NCBI GenBank assembly: GCA_965242905.1
Contig: CBDETM010000002.1
Span: 4,464,001 to 4,528,000 of the forward strand
Direction of reading: 5' to 3'
Length of the DNA: 64,000 nucleotides
From: Bin5 sp965242905
GTDB taxonomy: Bacteria > Chloroflexota > Anaerolineae > Caldilineales > Caldilineaceae
Below the pieces are notes generated by a model. The model saw only the letters and a program-made list of their open reading frames with translations. It did no database searches and was not told where the DNA came from. Shown piece after piece: positions 8,381 to 17,203 of this stretch (the stretch's first letter is position 1; every line of letters starts with the position of its first letter). A program made the translations under genes and the position numbers.

Positions 8381-9157
8381 CTAATGAGCCGTCCATCCCC
8401 CGTCAACCGTCATCCCCGCTCCGGTCACAAAGCTCGACGCGTCGCTGGCCAGAAAAACCGCCAACCCGCCGATTTCATCCAGGTCGCCCCAGCGACCTAA
8501 CGGGATCCGCGCGATAAACTGCCGGTACTGCTCCGGGTCCTGCTCCAGGGCTACGTTCATTTCCGTCGAAAACGGTCCTGGCAGCATCGCATTGACCGTA
8601 ATGCCGTACTGCGCCCACTCCAACGCCAGCACCTTCGTCAGCTGCCACACCGCACCCTTGCTGGCCGCGTACGGCGTGCGCTCCGGCAAAGCGATGATCG
8701 ACAGCGTCGACCCTACGTTAATCACCCGCCCGTACCTCTGCGCCTTCAAATGACCGGCCGCCGCCCGGCACATGTTCCACACACCGGTCAGATTGGTGTC
8801 AATGACCTGCTTGAACTCTTCCGGCGCAAGCTCGTCTATCGGCCCGCGAATATTGATGCCCGCGTTATTCACCACAATGTGCAGCCCCCCAAAATCTGCG
8901 ATCACCTGCTCGACCACCCGCGCAGTCTGCGCATAGTCACTCACTTCGCACGCGTAGCCACGTACCGCTGCGCTGGTCGTGGGCGACTCGCTAATCTCCC
9001 GCGCCGCCTCGTCCGCCCGCTCCTGATCCCTGCTCGTGAGCGCAACCGCAGCCCCCGCCTCTGCCAGCGCCAGAGCCATCTCCCTGCCCAATCCCCGGTT
9101 GCCGCCTGTAACCAAAGCTACCCTTTCGTCCAATCTGAACTTATCGAGAATCGACAT
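8381..9157 (-). CDS. short-chain dehydrogenase/reductase
   Basis: A classical SDR of 258 residues. The nucleotide-binding TGGNRGLG is at 17-24, NNAG at 97-100, and the catalytic Ser150, Tyr163 and Lys167 lie in VGSTLSIIALPERTPYAASK. The C-terminus ends with FVTGAGMTVDGGW, typical of 3-oxoacyl-ACP-reductase-like and gluconate-5-dehydrogenase-like SDRs. I start at MSILDKF because GGAGGAAAGG sits directly upstream; an upstream in-frame extension adds 13 unlikely residues. It lies 117 bases before the dehydratase-like gene on the same strand, so a role in oxidising or reducing a sugar or sugar acid in the same pathway is reasonable. Confidence 0.9.
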   Translation of the reverse strand: MSILDKFRLDERVALVTGGNRGLGREMALALAEAGAAVALTSRDQERADEAAREISESPTTSAAVRGYACEVSDYAQTARVVEQVIADFGGLHIVVNNAGINIRGPIDELAPEEFKQVIDTNLTGVWNMCRAAAGHLKAQRYGRVINVGSTLSIIALPERTPYAASKGAVWQLTKVLALEWAQYGITVNAMLPGPFSTEMNVALEQDPEQYRQFIARIPLGRWGDLDEIGGLAVFLASDASSFVTGAGMTVDGGWTAH

Positions 9158-9319
9158 CCCTTTCCTCCGCACTTGAAGTGGCCGCATGGCCCGCACTTCA
9201 ACTTTTCGCCATCCGCCCGAAAGAAGCTATCATACCCTGAAATTCTTTCCGCCAATGGTCCATGTAGTCAATCCCACCCTTACCCAACAATACTATACTG
9301 TAACAACAGGTGATCTTCC

Positions 9320-10105
9320 ATGCCCAAATCCATCCTGTCCCCCTCTGAACACAGGGCCCTCATCGAATTCATTCGGCTTCTGGCTGACGAGAGCGGGGCC
9401 ATCATCCGCCGTTACTACCGCAGCGGTTACACCGTGGACAGCAAGTCCGACGAGACGCCTGTGACCATCGCCGACCGCCAGGCCGAGGAGCGCATGCGCG
9501 AGCTCATCTGCCAGCGCTACCCCGAACACGGCATCCTCGGCGAGGAGTACGGCCACCATCAGCCCGACGCCCCCTTCCAGTGGGTGCTCGACCCCATCGA
9601 CGGCACCAAGAACTTCATCTGCCACGGCTATCTGTTCGGCACCCTCATCGCCCTCGTACACGAAAAGAAGGCCCTGCTCGGCGCCATCCACCAGCCCATC
9701 CTGCAGGACCTGCTCATCGGCGACGGCGAAACAGCCTGGCTCAACCGCGACCCCGTGCACGTACGCGACTGCCCCAGCATCGACGACGCCGTCTTCCTCA
9801 CCACCGACCACTACAACGTCGCCAATTTCCACAACGGACCCGCATTCGAGCAGGTCGCCCAGCGCGCCGCCCTCTACCGCACCTGGGCCGACTGCCACGG
9901 CTACTACCTCGTCGCTGTCGGCGGCGCCGACGTCATGACCGACCCCGTAATGAACTTCTGGGACCGCGCCGCCCTCGTCCCCATCATCGAGGGCGCCGGC
10001 GGCCGCATTACCGACTGGCAAGGCGGCGACCCCCTCTACGGCAACGGCGTCATCGCCAGCGGCGGCAGCATCCACGACGAACTGATCCAGCTGCTCAACC
10101 CCTAG
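9320..10105 (+). CDS. inositol monophosphatase family phosphatase
   Basis: A 261-residue Mg2+-dependent phosphatase of the inositol monophosphatase/histidinol-phosphatase (HisN) group. Metal-binding motifs are GEEYG (74-78), DPIDGTKNF (91-99) and a late NFWDRAALVPIIEGAGG. The sequence resembles the HisN-type more than SuhB, and the substrate could be histidinol phosphate, inositol phosphate or another sugar phosphate. It is transcribed divergently from the SDR with a 162-base gap containing TATACT near 9294-9299, a plausible -10 box without a convincing -35. It is followed by a long repeat-containing gap, so it is probably monocistronic. Confidence 0.88.
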   Translation: MPKSILSPSEHRALIEFIRLLADESGAIIRRYYRSGYTVDSKSDETPVTIADRQAEERMRELICQRYPEHGILGEEYGHHQPDAPFQWVLDPIDGTKNFICHGYLFGTLIALVHEKKALLGAIHQPILQDLLIGDGETAWLNRDPVHVRDCPSIDDAVFLTTDHYNVANFHNGPAFEQVAQRAALYRTWADCHGYYLVAVGGADVMTDPVMNFWDRAALVPIIEGAGGRITDWQGGDPLYGNGVIASGGSIHDELIQLLNP

Positions 10106-10738
10106 TCCATTTTCTGCGTGCGATAATCTGGGCGCGTGCATCCCAATATCGAAACGGACTTCCGTATACCTCAGGGCCGCAACCAGGTCGCGGTCCCTTC
10201 CCGTTCCAATCTCTGGCAGAGGAAACTGCCGTTCTCTCTCCTCACTCCTCTTCACTCTCTCCTCGGTCTTCTGGGCGGTCGGGCCTATTCGGCCCTCCCT
10301 TGTGCGGGGGCTCCGCCCCCGCAACGCCCCCCCTAAACCAGGCCACGCCTCATCGACCGGGTGTCGACATTGGTCACGGGTGCCTAATCGAAGGTGTCCA
10401 GCCAGACCACCTCCCGCCCGTCGAACCAGATCCCCGCAGGTGCCGGCCTTGTACCTGCCCTCGCATCCTCCCCAACTGAAGGACTCCACCGTACGGCCAG
10501 GCCTGGCGCCTGCACTGCGTCTCGCCCAAAGACGGTTAACAACGCCAGCCACCGCTGGCGCTGATTCCCCGCCAGTCTGTTCCCACCCCAATTCTGGGAT
10601 GCAACCTTCACAGCCGTAGCCATGACACCTGACTCCGTCTATGGTAAGATGGCGCAAAGCACCGGGAATAGCCTGACTCTGCTCCCGTCCATAGCCGCCA
10701 CCTGGCCGATTCGACATTTAGCAAAGCGAGACAAGACA
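10106..10738. other. long intergenic region with a dispersed repeat
   Basis: About 630 bases without a convincing gene. Open frames here are artefacts of a low-stop, C-rich strand. The middle is one copy of the dispersed repeat described separately. The last 130 bases lead to the cupin gene; I saw no clear promoter. Confidence 0.6.
10230..10605. repeat. dispersed intergenic repeat, copy A (longest)
   Basis: The segment begins with a CT-rich run (CTCACTCCTCTTCACTCTCT), then a GGGCC-TATTC-GGCCC hairpin, then a second hairpin with arms TGCGGGGGC and GCCCCCGCA, followed by CAACGCCCCC. Downstream pieces such as CACGGGTGCCTAATCGAA, CCAGACCAC, GATTCCCCGCCAG and TGTTCCCACCCCAA recur in the same order and orientation in the copy near 53.7 kb. 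The copy near 38.4 kb has mainly the core. It has no coding capacity that I trust and no transposase. The nature (MITE-like, structured RNA or nucleoid site) is unknown. Confidence 0.75.
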
Positions 10739-11104
10739 ATGACCCAGGAAACTGTCCTCCACGCCGCTGACGCCACCGTCCAGGAGTTCGACTGGGGCGA
10801 GTTGGTCTGGTATGCCAATGGCAAAATGGGTAACAGCGCCACCATGACCTTCGGCCGCGCCGTACTCAAAGCCGGGCACGAAAACTTCCGCCACTCACAT
10901 CCCAACTGTGAAGAAATCCTGCACGTCCTCAGCGGCCGCATCGTCCACTCCATTGGGGACGAGCTCTTCCCCATGGGGCCCGGAGACACGATCGTCATCC
11001 CTGCCAACATCGTGCACAACGCCAGCAACGACGGCGACGAAGTTGCCATCATGACAATCATGTTTTCCACACCCGACCGCCAAACAGTTGTCGCCGACGA
11101 ATGA
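10739..11104 (+). CDS. cupin domain protein
   Basis: A 121-residue single-domain cupin. The first cupin motif is visible as RHSHPNCEEILHVLSG (H-x-H-x4-E...G) and the second as GPGDTIVIPANIVHN. Two or three His and one Glu would bind a divalent metal. Such proteins serve as small isomerases, dioxygenases or ligand-binding proteins. I start at MTQETVLHAAD, where homology would begin; a longer in-frame reading runs through non-coding-looking sequence. The desaturase-like gene begins 31 bases downstream, so co-transcription is likely. No specific reaction can be assigned. Confidence 0.82.
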   Translation: MTQETVLHAADATVQEFDWGELVWYANGKMGNSATMTFGRAVLKAGHENFRHSHPNCEEILHVLSGRIVHSIGDELFPMGPGDTIVIPANIVHNASNDGDEVAIMTIMFSTPDRQTVVADE

Positions 11105-11135
11105 TCCCCGCCCTTGCCGTTGAAGGAGGTACAAA

Positions 11136-12173
11136 ATGCCTGCCGCCAAGACGCAACAGAAGGATCGTAAACCTGTCAAAATAAACTGGTATCGAGTTCC
11201 CGTTGCCCGCGCAGAACTCAACGCGCTCAACCAGCGCGACGACTGGCAAGGAGCGCTTCACGTCGCCGGGCATCTGGGCCTGATAGCTGTTACCGGGCTC
11301 GCCGCCTGGTATGCAGCCGGAAACCTGCCTCTGCCTCTGCTCCTTCTCATTCTCCTGCTGCATGGAACCTTCTACGTCTTTCTCTACAATGGCACACACG
11401 AACTCTGTCACTATACGGTTTTTAAGACAAAAGCGCTGAATATCGTGTGTCTGTACGCATTGAGCTTCCTCGTCTGGCGCAACCACTTGATGTTTTCCAC
11501 CAGCCACGTCGAACACCACAAATACACGCTGCATCCGCCCGACGATCTTGAAGTGGAGCTGCCCATGGAACTGACTCTGGCCGGCTTCCTCAAAAACGCG
11601 GTTGTCAGTCCTTGGAATCTATATGACACCATCAAGGCGACCGTTCGCCTTAGCCTCGGCCGCCTGGATGGAGAATGGGAGCATTCCATTTTCCCGCCGG
11701 AAGCCGTCCAGGAGCGGCGGCGGCTCTTTGCCTGGGCCCGCGTGCTCCTGGTGGGCCACGGCTTCATAGTCGCCGTGTCCATCGCAACCGGCTGGTGGCT
11801 ACTGCCCGTACTGACCACTTTCGCTCCCTTCTACGGCGGCTGGCTGCGCTATCTCTGCAACAATTTGCAGCACGCCGGGCTCCAGGATAATGTGCCCGAC
11901 TTCCGCCTCTGTTGCCGCACTGTCTACCTCAATCCCTTCACCAGTTTTCTCTACTGGAACATGAACTATCACACCGAACACCACATGTACGCAGGTGTCC
12001 CGTGTTACAATCTGCCCAAACTCCACCAGGCCATCAAATCGGAATTGCCCGAATGCAAACGCGGCCTGCTGCCGGCCTGGATAGAGATCATCGCCATCAT
12101 GCGCAAGCAGAAAGCCGACCCGGCCTACCAGCACGTACCCGAACTACCCGCGCCTACCCCCGCACCCGTCTGA
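11136..12173 (+). CDS. fatty acid desaturase-like membrane di-iron protein
   Basis: A 345-residue integral membrane protein with three histidine boxes of the fatty acid desaturase/hydroxylase superfamily: HELCH (88-92), HVEHH (124-128) and HTEHH (279-283), plus His246 in NNLQHAG. These would hold a di-iron centre on the cytoplasmic face. Hydrophobic stretches near 43-60, 66-84, 102-115 and 203-228 are likely membrane spans. It would use O2 and an electron donor to desaturate or hydroxylate a lipid; no donor gene is adjacent. The start follows GAAGGAGGTACAAA, an excellent ribosome site. A Pro/Ala-rich tail ends the protein. A role with the upstream cupin is possible but unproven. Confidence 0.85.
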   Translation: MPAAKTQQKDRKPVKINWYRVPVARAELNALNQRDDWQGALHVAGHLGLIAVTGLAAWYAAGNLPLPLLLLILLLHGTFYVFLYNGTHELCHYTVFKTKALNIVCLYALSFLVWRNHLMFSTSHVEHHKYTLHPPDDLEVELPMELTLAGFLKNAVVSPWNLYDTIKATVRLSLGRLDGEWEHSIFPPEAVQERRRLFAWARVLLVGHGFIVAVSIATGWWLLPVLTTFAPFYGGWLRYLCNNLQHAGLQDNVPDFRLCCRTVYLNPFTSFLYWNMNYHTEHHMYAGVPCYNLPKLHQAIKSELPECKRGLLPAWIEIIAIMRKQKADPAYQHVPELPAPTPAPV

Positions 12174-12302
12174 TTGCGGCTGTCAAGCCAGCCCAGGCCA
12201 TCCGCCTCGAATTGCCTGCGGTCAATGCTCCCTGGGCAAGGACGGGCTGCAGGGTAGCCTTACCCTCTACGATATGGACTCAAACCCACCAGGAGACACA
12301 CA

Positions 12303-13361
12303 ATGACGGAACGTATCCTCTATGTAGGTTCCTACACGCACAGAGACAGTGAAGGCATCTACATCTATCGCTTCGACACACAGACCGGCGCTCTTCGGCA
12401 TGAAGCTCTTGCTGCCGAACAAGAGCATCCGTCCTTTCTGACACTGCATCCCCAAGGCCACATTCTCTACGCCGTGGGCGAAGACAATGAGGCGGGGCAC
12501 GTAAACAGCTATGCCATTGACCCTGAAACCGGTGGTCTGACCCGCCTCAATCGGCAGCCGACCCACGGCACCGCGCCCTGCCACCTGGTCGTCGAGCCCG
12601 GCGGCCGCACGCTCGTTGTGGCCAACTACTACAGCGGTAATGTCGCCGTCTACCCCCTGAAAGCCGACGGCAGCATCGGCGATCCCGTGCAGAATATCCA
12701 GCACCACGGCAGCGGCCCCAATCAGGAACGTCAGGAAGCGGCACACGCCCACTCCACCACCATGAGCCCCGACGGATCGCGCGTATACGTGGCCGACTTG
12801 GGTATGGACAAGGTGATGATCTATCGTCTCGTCGAAGGACGACTGGTGGCCAGCGATCCCGACCACATTTCCGTACAAGGTGGAGCCGGCCCCCGCCACT
12901 TTGACTTCCACCCCAACGGACGCAACGCATACATCATCAACGAGCTGGACCTGACGGTAACTGTATGCGCCTTCGACGCCGGTACCGGCGCACTCGACGC
13001 CATCCAGACGATTTCAACTCTACCGGATGACGTCGACGACAAGAGCGGACTCAGCACCGCAGACATTCACGTTTCCGCCGATGGCCGCTTCGTCTACGGC
13101 TCCAACCGCCACCACAACACGCTTGCCATCTTCTCCGTTGACCAGGACAGCGGCCGCCTCACCGCCGCCGGCCATGCATCGACCCGGGGTCAGACCCCCC
13201 GCAACTTCACCATCGACCCAACCGGCGCCTGGGTCCTCGCCGCCAACCAGGACTCCGACGACATCTGTGTCTTCAGTCGCGATGCAGACACCGGCCAGCT
13301 CACGCCCGTCGGCGACATGGTCTGGGCACCTATGGCCGTCTGCCTGCTCTTCGGCCCCTAG
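12303..13361 (+). CDS. lactonase family beta-propeller (6-phosphogluconolactonase-like)
   Basis: A 352-residue cytosolic seven-bladed beta-propeller of the YbhE-type lactonase family, the family of E. coli Pgl, unrelated to DevB-type 6-phosphogluconolactonase. Signs are the start RILYVGSYTHRDSEGIYIYR, the repeated blade strands (ILYAVGEDNEAGHVNSYAID, LVVANYYSGNVAVYPL, VYVADLGMDKVMIYRL) and GGAGPRHFDFHPNGRNAYIINEL, the conserved GPRH signature. The likely reaction is hydrolysis of 6-phosphogluconolactone or a related sugar lactone, which fits the sugar-acid genes nearby. AGGAGACACACA precedes the ATG. Members of this family also include cyclic carboxylate-cleaving enzymes, so the substrate is not certain. 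Confidence 0.85.
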   Translation: MTERILYVGSYTHRDSEGIYIYRFDTQTGALRHEALAAEQEHPSFLTLHPQGHILYAVGEDNEAGHVNSYAIDPETGGLTRLNRQPTHGTAPCHLVVEPGGRTLVVANYYSGNVAVYPLKADGSIGDPVQNIQHHGSGPNQERQEAAHAHSTTMSPDGSRVYVADLGMDKVMIYRLVEGRLVASDPDHISVQGGAGPRHFDFHPNGRNAYIINELDLTVTVCAFDAGTGALDAIQTISTLPDDVDDKSGLSTADIHVSADGRFVYGSNRHHNTLAIFSVDQDSGRLTAAGHASTRGQTPRNFTIDPTGAWVLAANQDSDDICVFSRDADTGQLTPVGDMVWAPMAVCLLFGP

Positions 13362-13397
13362 ATACCATTGAAACCCTATTCCGGTCAGCAACCTACC

Positions 13398-13420
13398 GGG
13401 GCACCCCTCGTGGGTGCCCT
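13398..13420. repeat. short palindromic intergenic repeat, copy 1
   Basis: Arms GGGCACCC and GGGTGCCC surround a five-base loop (CTCGT). The same arms and near-identical flanks, with loop CTTGT, recur at 45.33 kb. It follows the lactonase gene but no T-run follows, so it is more likely a mobile or structural mini-repeat than an intrinsic terminator. Confidence 0.7.
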
Positions 13421-13492
13421 GGTGGTTACGCGCATTGAGGACTTTCCCCAGGTGGGGCTTGGCGAAACTTCGTCTCCTCCGTCGAATAACCG

Positions 13493-13498
13493 TATAAT
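13493..13498 (+). promoter_or_regulatory. possible -10 box upstream of the monooxygenase gene
   Basis: A perfect TATAAT lies 65 bases before the TTG start of the flavin monooxygenase. The -35 region is poor (TTCGTC at about the right distance), so this is tentative. Confidence 0.35.
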
Positions 13499-13562
13499 GG
13501 ACCTGAAAATGTCGGTCCCGACAAACGTATTCGACTCTTAGCCACTTTCAAAGGATCGCCTC

Positions 13563-14822
13563 TTGCAATTCGGTATCTTCTACGAACACCAGCTCCCCCG
13601 CCCTTGGGCCGAGGACAGCGAGCACCGTCTCCTCAAGGAGGCCCTGGATCAGGTCGAGCTGGCCGATCGACTCGGCATTGACTACGCCTGGGAAGTCGAG
13701 CATCATTTCCTGGAAGAGTACTCCCACTCCTCCGCGCCCGAGGTCTTCCTTGCCGCCTGCAGCCAGCGCACCCGCCAGATCCGCCTCGGCCACGGCATCG
13801 TCCTCATGCCCAGCAACTTCAACCACCCCGCCCGCATCGCCGAGCGCATCGCCACCCTCGACCTGATCAGCGACGGCCGCGTCGAATGGGGCACCGGCTC
13901 CTCGAGCAGCCGCAGCGAACTCGAAGGCTTCGGCATCGACCCGGAGCAGAAGCATCTGATGTGGGAGGAGTCGGTCCGCGAGGCGGCCAAAATGATGATC
14001 ATGGAACCGTACGCCGGCTTCGACGGCGCGAGCTTCTCCATGCCGCCCCGCAACGTCGTCCCCAAGCCCCTCCAGAAGCCGCACCCGCCCCTATGGCTGG
14101 CCTGTTCCAACCGCGACACGATCAAGATCGCAGCCCGCTACGGCATGGGCGCACTGACCTTCGCCTTCATCGATCCCGACAGCGCCGCCCACTGGGTGGA
14201 TGAGTACTACGAGACCTTCGAGCGCGAGTGCAACCCAATCGGCCGCGGCGTCAATCCCAATCTCGCCATCGTAGCCGGCTTCATGCTCCACGAAGACGGC
14301 GCCGAGGCCGAACGACGCGGCGCCCGCAACTTCCAGTTCTTCGGCTACGCCCTTAGCCACTTCTATATCACCGGCAGTCACCTACCCGGCGAATTCGATC
14401 TGTGGCAGGACTTTCAACGCAATATGCCGGAGAAATACGAGCCCTCCGCCGGAATCGGCACACCCTCCCAGGTGGCCCAAAACCTGGAGGCTCTCGAAAA
14501 CGCCGGCGTCGATCAGGTCGTCTTCGTCCAACAGGCCGGCAACAACCGCCACGAGCACATCTGCGAATCACTCGAACTCTTCGCCGCTCAGGTGATGCCC
14601 GCTTTCAAAGACCGCCACGACCACCGCCAAAAGCGTAAACTGGAAAAGTTGGAGCCCGCCATCGAAAGGGCCATGCAGCGAGTGCCCGACCTGCCACCGG
14701 TGGCCGGCCTGAAACCGATGGACGCCTACCCGCTCATGGCGGCCAAAGCCGGTCAGGCCGAACAGCCCGAACGTCCCACCGAGGGCGACAATATCGTCAC
14801 CGCGATCTCCGGTCGAGGTTGA
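13563..14822 (+). CDS. LLM class flavin-dependent oxidoreductase
   Basis: A 419-residue luciferase-like monooxygenase, a TIM barrel that uses reduced FMN or F420 to oxidise an organic substrate. The N-terminus QFGIFYEHQLPRPW and later DYAWEVEHHFLEEYSHSSAPEVFL, LGHGIVLMP and GRVEWGTGSSSS are characteristic. The start is a TTG preceded by AAAGGATCG; homologues begin exactly here and no ATG is available nearby. The last 60-70 residues (from about KDRHDHRQKRKLEKLEP) form a charged extension beyond the barrel. It is alone on its strand, with a convergent glycosidase downstream. The substrate is unknown. Confidence 0.88.
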   Translation: MQFGIFYEHQLPRPWAEDSEHRLLKEALDQVELADRLGIDYAWEVEHHFLEEYSHSSAPEVFLAACSQRTRQIRLGHGIVLMPSNFNHPARIAERIATLDLISDGRVEWGTGSSSSRSELEGFGIDPEQKHLMWEESVREAAKMMIMEPYAGFDGASFSMPPRNVVPKPLQKPHPPLWLACSNRDTIKIAARYGMGALTFAFIDPDSAAHWVDEYYETFERECNPIGRGVNPNLAIVAGFMLHEDGAEAERRGARNFQFFGYALSHFYITGSHLPGEFDLWQDFQRNMPEKYEPSAGIGTPSQVAQNLEALENAGVDQVVFVQQAGNNRHEHICESLELFAAQVMPAFKDRHDHRQKRKLEKLEPAIERAMQRVPDLPPVAGLKPMDAYPLMAAKAGQAEQPERPTEGDNIVTAISGRG

Positions 14823-14917
14823 TCTTGGCTTGCAACCCGGTCTGTTCCAATGGCGCTACAGGTCGGCGCACTGTGACTGCAGAAAGTGATGCGAGGGGAG
14901 GGGATTAGCGGCAGAAA

Positions 14918-14930
14918 GCCGGTCGCCGGC
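14918..14930. terminator. small hairpin between convergent genes
   Basis: GCCGG-TCG-CCGGC lies between the ends of two convergent genes, three bases from the glycosidase stop. No T-run follows on either strand, so a terminator role is weakly supported. Confidence 0.25.
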
Positions 14931-14932
14931 AG

Positions 14933-16771
14933 TTACGGGTCGGTACGTACACCGTCGGTCGCTTCAATCGCCGCCGATCTCTCCTGCGCCGCCCGTATCC
15001 TTGCCATGTCGAACTTCAGCGACCGGTCAAAACCGTAGATCCCGTTCTGCTCTTGCAGAATGTCGGTCAATTGCGTGTAGCAATAACCGAAATGTGCGGG
15101 GTCGTCCAATAAAATCCCACACAAGCGTGTGAACCGTTCATAGAACTCTTCTATCGACTTTGGCCTCTCTCCGTAGCCCCAGGAGTCTTCTCCCTCCCTT
15201 ACATCGGGGTTCCACCAGATGCCGCCGAACTCACTCACAAAGAACGGCTGTCCTCTGTAGGCGATCGACCAGGTCTGCCCGTTTCGCTGATTGAGATAGG
15301 GCTTTCCGGCGGCCACCTGGGCGTGACGCTCGGCAAACAATTCAACGTCCTGCGTGTAGTCATGACTGTCGTAGACGTCCGCCTCCGGCACGCGGTGCGA
15401 ATAGCCCGATGTGTCCAACACCGGCCGTGTCCTGTCCATCGCCTTCGTCGCCAGGTACAGGCCCCGCGTCACCGCATCTAGCGTAGTAATCCGGTCGTGT
15501 AGCGGCTGCCAGGTTTCGTTGAGCGGGCACCATCCCACGATCGACGGATGAGAATAGTCCCGCTCCAATACCTCCAGCCACTCGGTAATATAAGACGCCG
15601 TCGGCTGCTGATGATCCTCCACCGCGCCGTAATGACGGCATCCCCAGTCACCGAATTCGCCCCAGATCAGATATCCCAAACGGTCGGCATGGTACAGAAA
15701 TCGCTCCTCAAAGACCTTCTGGTGCAGCCGCGCACCGTTGAAACCGGCCTCTTTGCTCAGCTCAATATCCCGGCGCAGGGCCTCGTCACTGGGCGCCGTC
15801 ATAATGCCGTCCGGGTAGTAGCCTTGGTCCAGTACCAGCCTCTGAAAAACGGGCCGTCCATTCAACGTGATCGCCTTCCCACTGATTGCCACGCTGCGCA
15901 GTCCCGCGTAGCTGCGCGCCTCATCAACCACCTCTCCCTTTCCATCCACCAGCCTCAGCACCAAATCATACAGATGCGGGTCCTCGATCGACCACAGCCG
16001 TCGCCGCCCTTCCGGAATCCACAACGCCAGTTGCGGACAGAGGTCGAGTTCGGCTGAACATTCTGCCTCCGTCACAATACCTTCCCTGTCCAGAAGCTGG
16101 GCCTGCAATCGAACTCCATCCAGTTTCGCAGTCTGAAACCGCTCCGCCGCCGCCCGCCGCAGAACCAGCGGCTGCTCCACGCGGATGACACTGTTGGCAA
16201 CGTCCGGCGTCAGCCGCGGCCGTCCCAAATGAATCTCCGGTACCGGTTCCATCCATACGCTCTGCCAGATGCCGGTCGTCCGCACGTATATCGCGCCCCG
16301 CGGTCCATACGTCTGCGCCTGTTTGCCCCGCGGCTGTGGATCCCGGTGGTTGTCCCGCGCCCGCACTACAACTGTCACCCGCTCACCCGGCAGAGCCGCG
16401 TCGCTCAAATCACAAGTAAAGGGGCTGAATCCCCCTCGGTGGCGCCCAACCTCCTCTCCGTTGACCCATACAGTGGCGTCGTAATCCACCGCCTGGAAAT
16501 GCAGCAGCACCCGCCGCCCCGCCCAACTGCTTGGGATCTCCACCTGCCGCCGGTACCAGACCGCCTCTAGAAAGTCGTGGTTCTCCACCCCCGAAAGCCT
16601 CGACTCCGGACAGAAAGGAACCACTATCCGACTCCCAAGCGGACGCCCCAACAGTCCCCTTTCCAGGCCGCTGTCCCCCTGGTCGATCTCAAACTCCCAC
16701 TCGCCGTTCAGGCAGAGCCAGTCCTTACGCACAAACTGCGGCCGCGGGTACTCCGGACGAGGTATCGACAT
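14933..16771 (-). CDS. glycoside hydrolase family 2 (beta-galactosidase/beta-glucuronidase-like)
   Basis: A 612-residue retaining exo-beta-glycosidase without a signal peptide, thus probably cytosolic. Domain order is the family norm: sugar-binding jelly-roll (about 10-180, with LNGEWEFEID and DYDATVWVNGEEVGRHRGG), immunoglobulin-like middle (about 185-295), and TIM barrel (about 296-600). The acid/base is Glu419 in GWCPLNETW and the nucleophile is Glu514 in FVSEFGG. CAGGAG precedes the ATG. It would release galactose, glucuronic acid, mannose or arabinose from short glycans; I cannot choose. Nearby dehydratases and dehydrogenases of sugar-acid type would suit a uronic acid product. Confidence 0.9.
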   Translation of the reverse strand: MSIPRPEYPRPQFVRKDWLCLNGEWEFEIDQGDSGLERGLLGRPLGSRIVVPFCPESRLSGVENHDFLEAVWYRRQVEIPSSWAGRRVLLHFQAVDYDATVWVNGEEVGRHRGGFSPFTCDLSDAALPGERVTVVVRARDNHRDPQPRGKQAQTYGPRGAIYVRTTGIWQSVWMEPVPEIHLGRPRLTPDVANSVIRVEQPLVLRRAAAERFQTAKLDGVRLQAQLLDREGIVTEAECSAELDLCPQLALWIPEGRRRLWSIEDPHLYDLVLRLVDGKGEVVDEARSYAGLRSVAISGKAITLNGRPVFQRLVLDQGYYPDGIMTAPSDEALRRDIELSKEAGFNGARLHQKVFEERFLYHADRLGYLIWGEFGDWGCRHYGAVEDHQQPTASYITEWLEVLERDYSHPSIVGWCPLNETWQPLHDRITTLDAVTRGLYLATKAMDRTRPVLDTSGYSHRVPEADVYDSHDYTQDVELFAERHAQVAAGKPYLNQRNGQTWSIAYRGQPFFVSEFGGIWWNPDVREGEDSWGYGERPKSIEEFYERFTRLCGILLDDPAHFGYCYTQLTDILQEQNGIYGFDRSLKFDMARIRAAQERSAAIEATDGVRTDP

Positions 16772-16855
16772 AGGAATTCTCCTGGGAAAGAGTGAGGAAT
16801 GTAATTGAGCTAGCTTGGACTGAGGAAATGTCCCTTGCCAGTGGCAACTGGATAC

Positions 16856-17203
16856 CTACAGCGGAAAGAATTCAATTCGATTCGCGATCTCCTCAGGGTC
16901 CAGCGCCTTTGCCGCGACTTCGAGGTCCTCTACTACTTGGCCGACGCTCAGTCGCAACTGATGCACGTACAGGAGGCCGCTAAACTCGATACCCGTTCTT
17001 TGAAAACTGGCAGCCAATCTGAGCAAGTCAACATCCTGGCTGAAGAGAACTCGACCCAATTCGGTGGCCCGTCGCAACAGCATTTCGTCATCAATTCGCG
17101 ATGCACCGTCTTCGCTCGCAGTCAGAACATCAACACCTCGAATGCGAGGGCCCTCGGTTATAGCACCCTTTACGCAATGATCCATGTATAGTGCTAGGCT
17201 CAA
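16856..17203 (-). CDS. DUF5615 PIN-like protein, probable toxin
   Basis: A 115-residue protein of the DUF5615 PIN-like family, considered the toxin partner of DUF433 antitoxins and presumed to be an RNase. The pattern is clear: LALYMDHCVKGAI at the start, RGVDVLTASEDGASRIDDEM (24-43), ELGRVLFSQDVDLL (48-61) and GLLYVHQLRLSVGQVVEDLE (76-95). The conserved acidic residues Asp8, Asp40 and Asp57/Asp59 resemble a PIN site. It starts with TTG inside the antitoxin stop (TTGA overlap), so translation is coupled. An ATG six codons later is possible but would lose the first strand. Confidence 0.78.
   Translation of the reverse strand: MSLALYMDHCVKGAITEGPRIRGVDVLTASEDGASRIDDEMLLRRATELGRVLFSQDVDLLRLAASFQRTGIEFSGLLYVHQLRLSVGQVVEDLEVAAKALDPEEIANRIEFFPL

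Noticed and set aside
9293..10717. A 474-codon open frame on the minus strand
   Set aside because: It runs antisense to the inositol-phosphatase-like gene and through the dispersed repeat, with a composition typical of the complement of GC-rich coding DNA and no family motifs.
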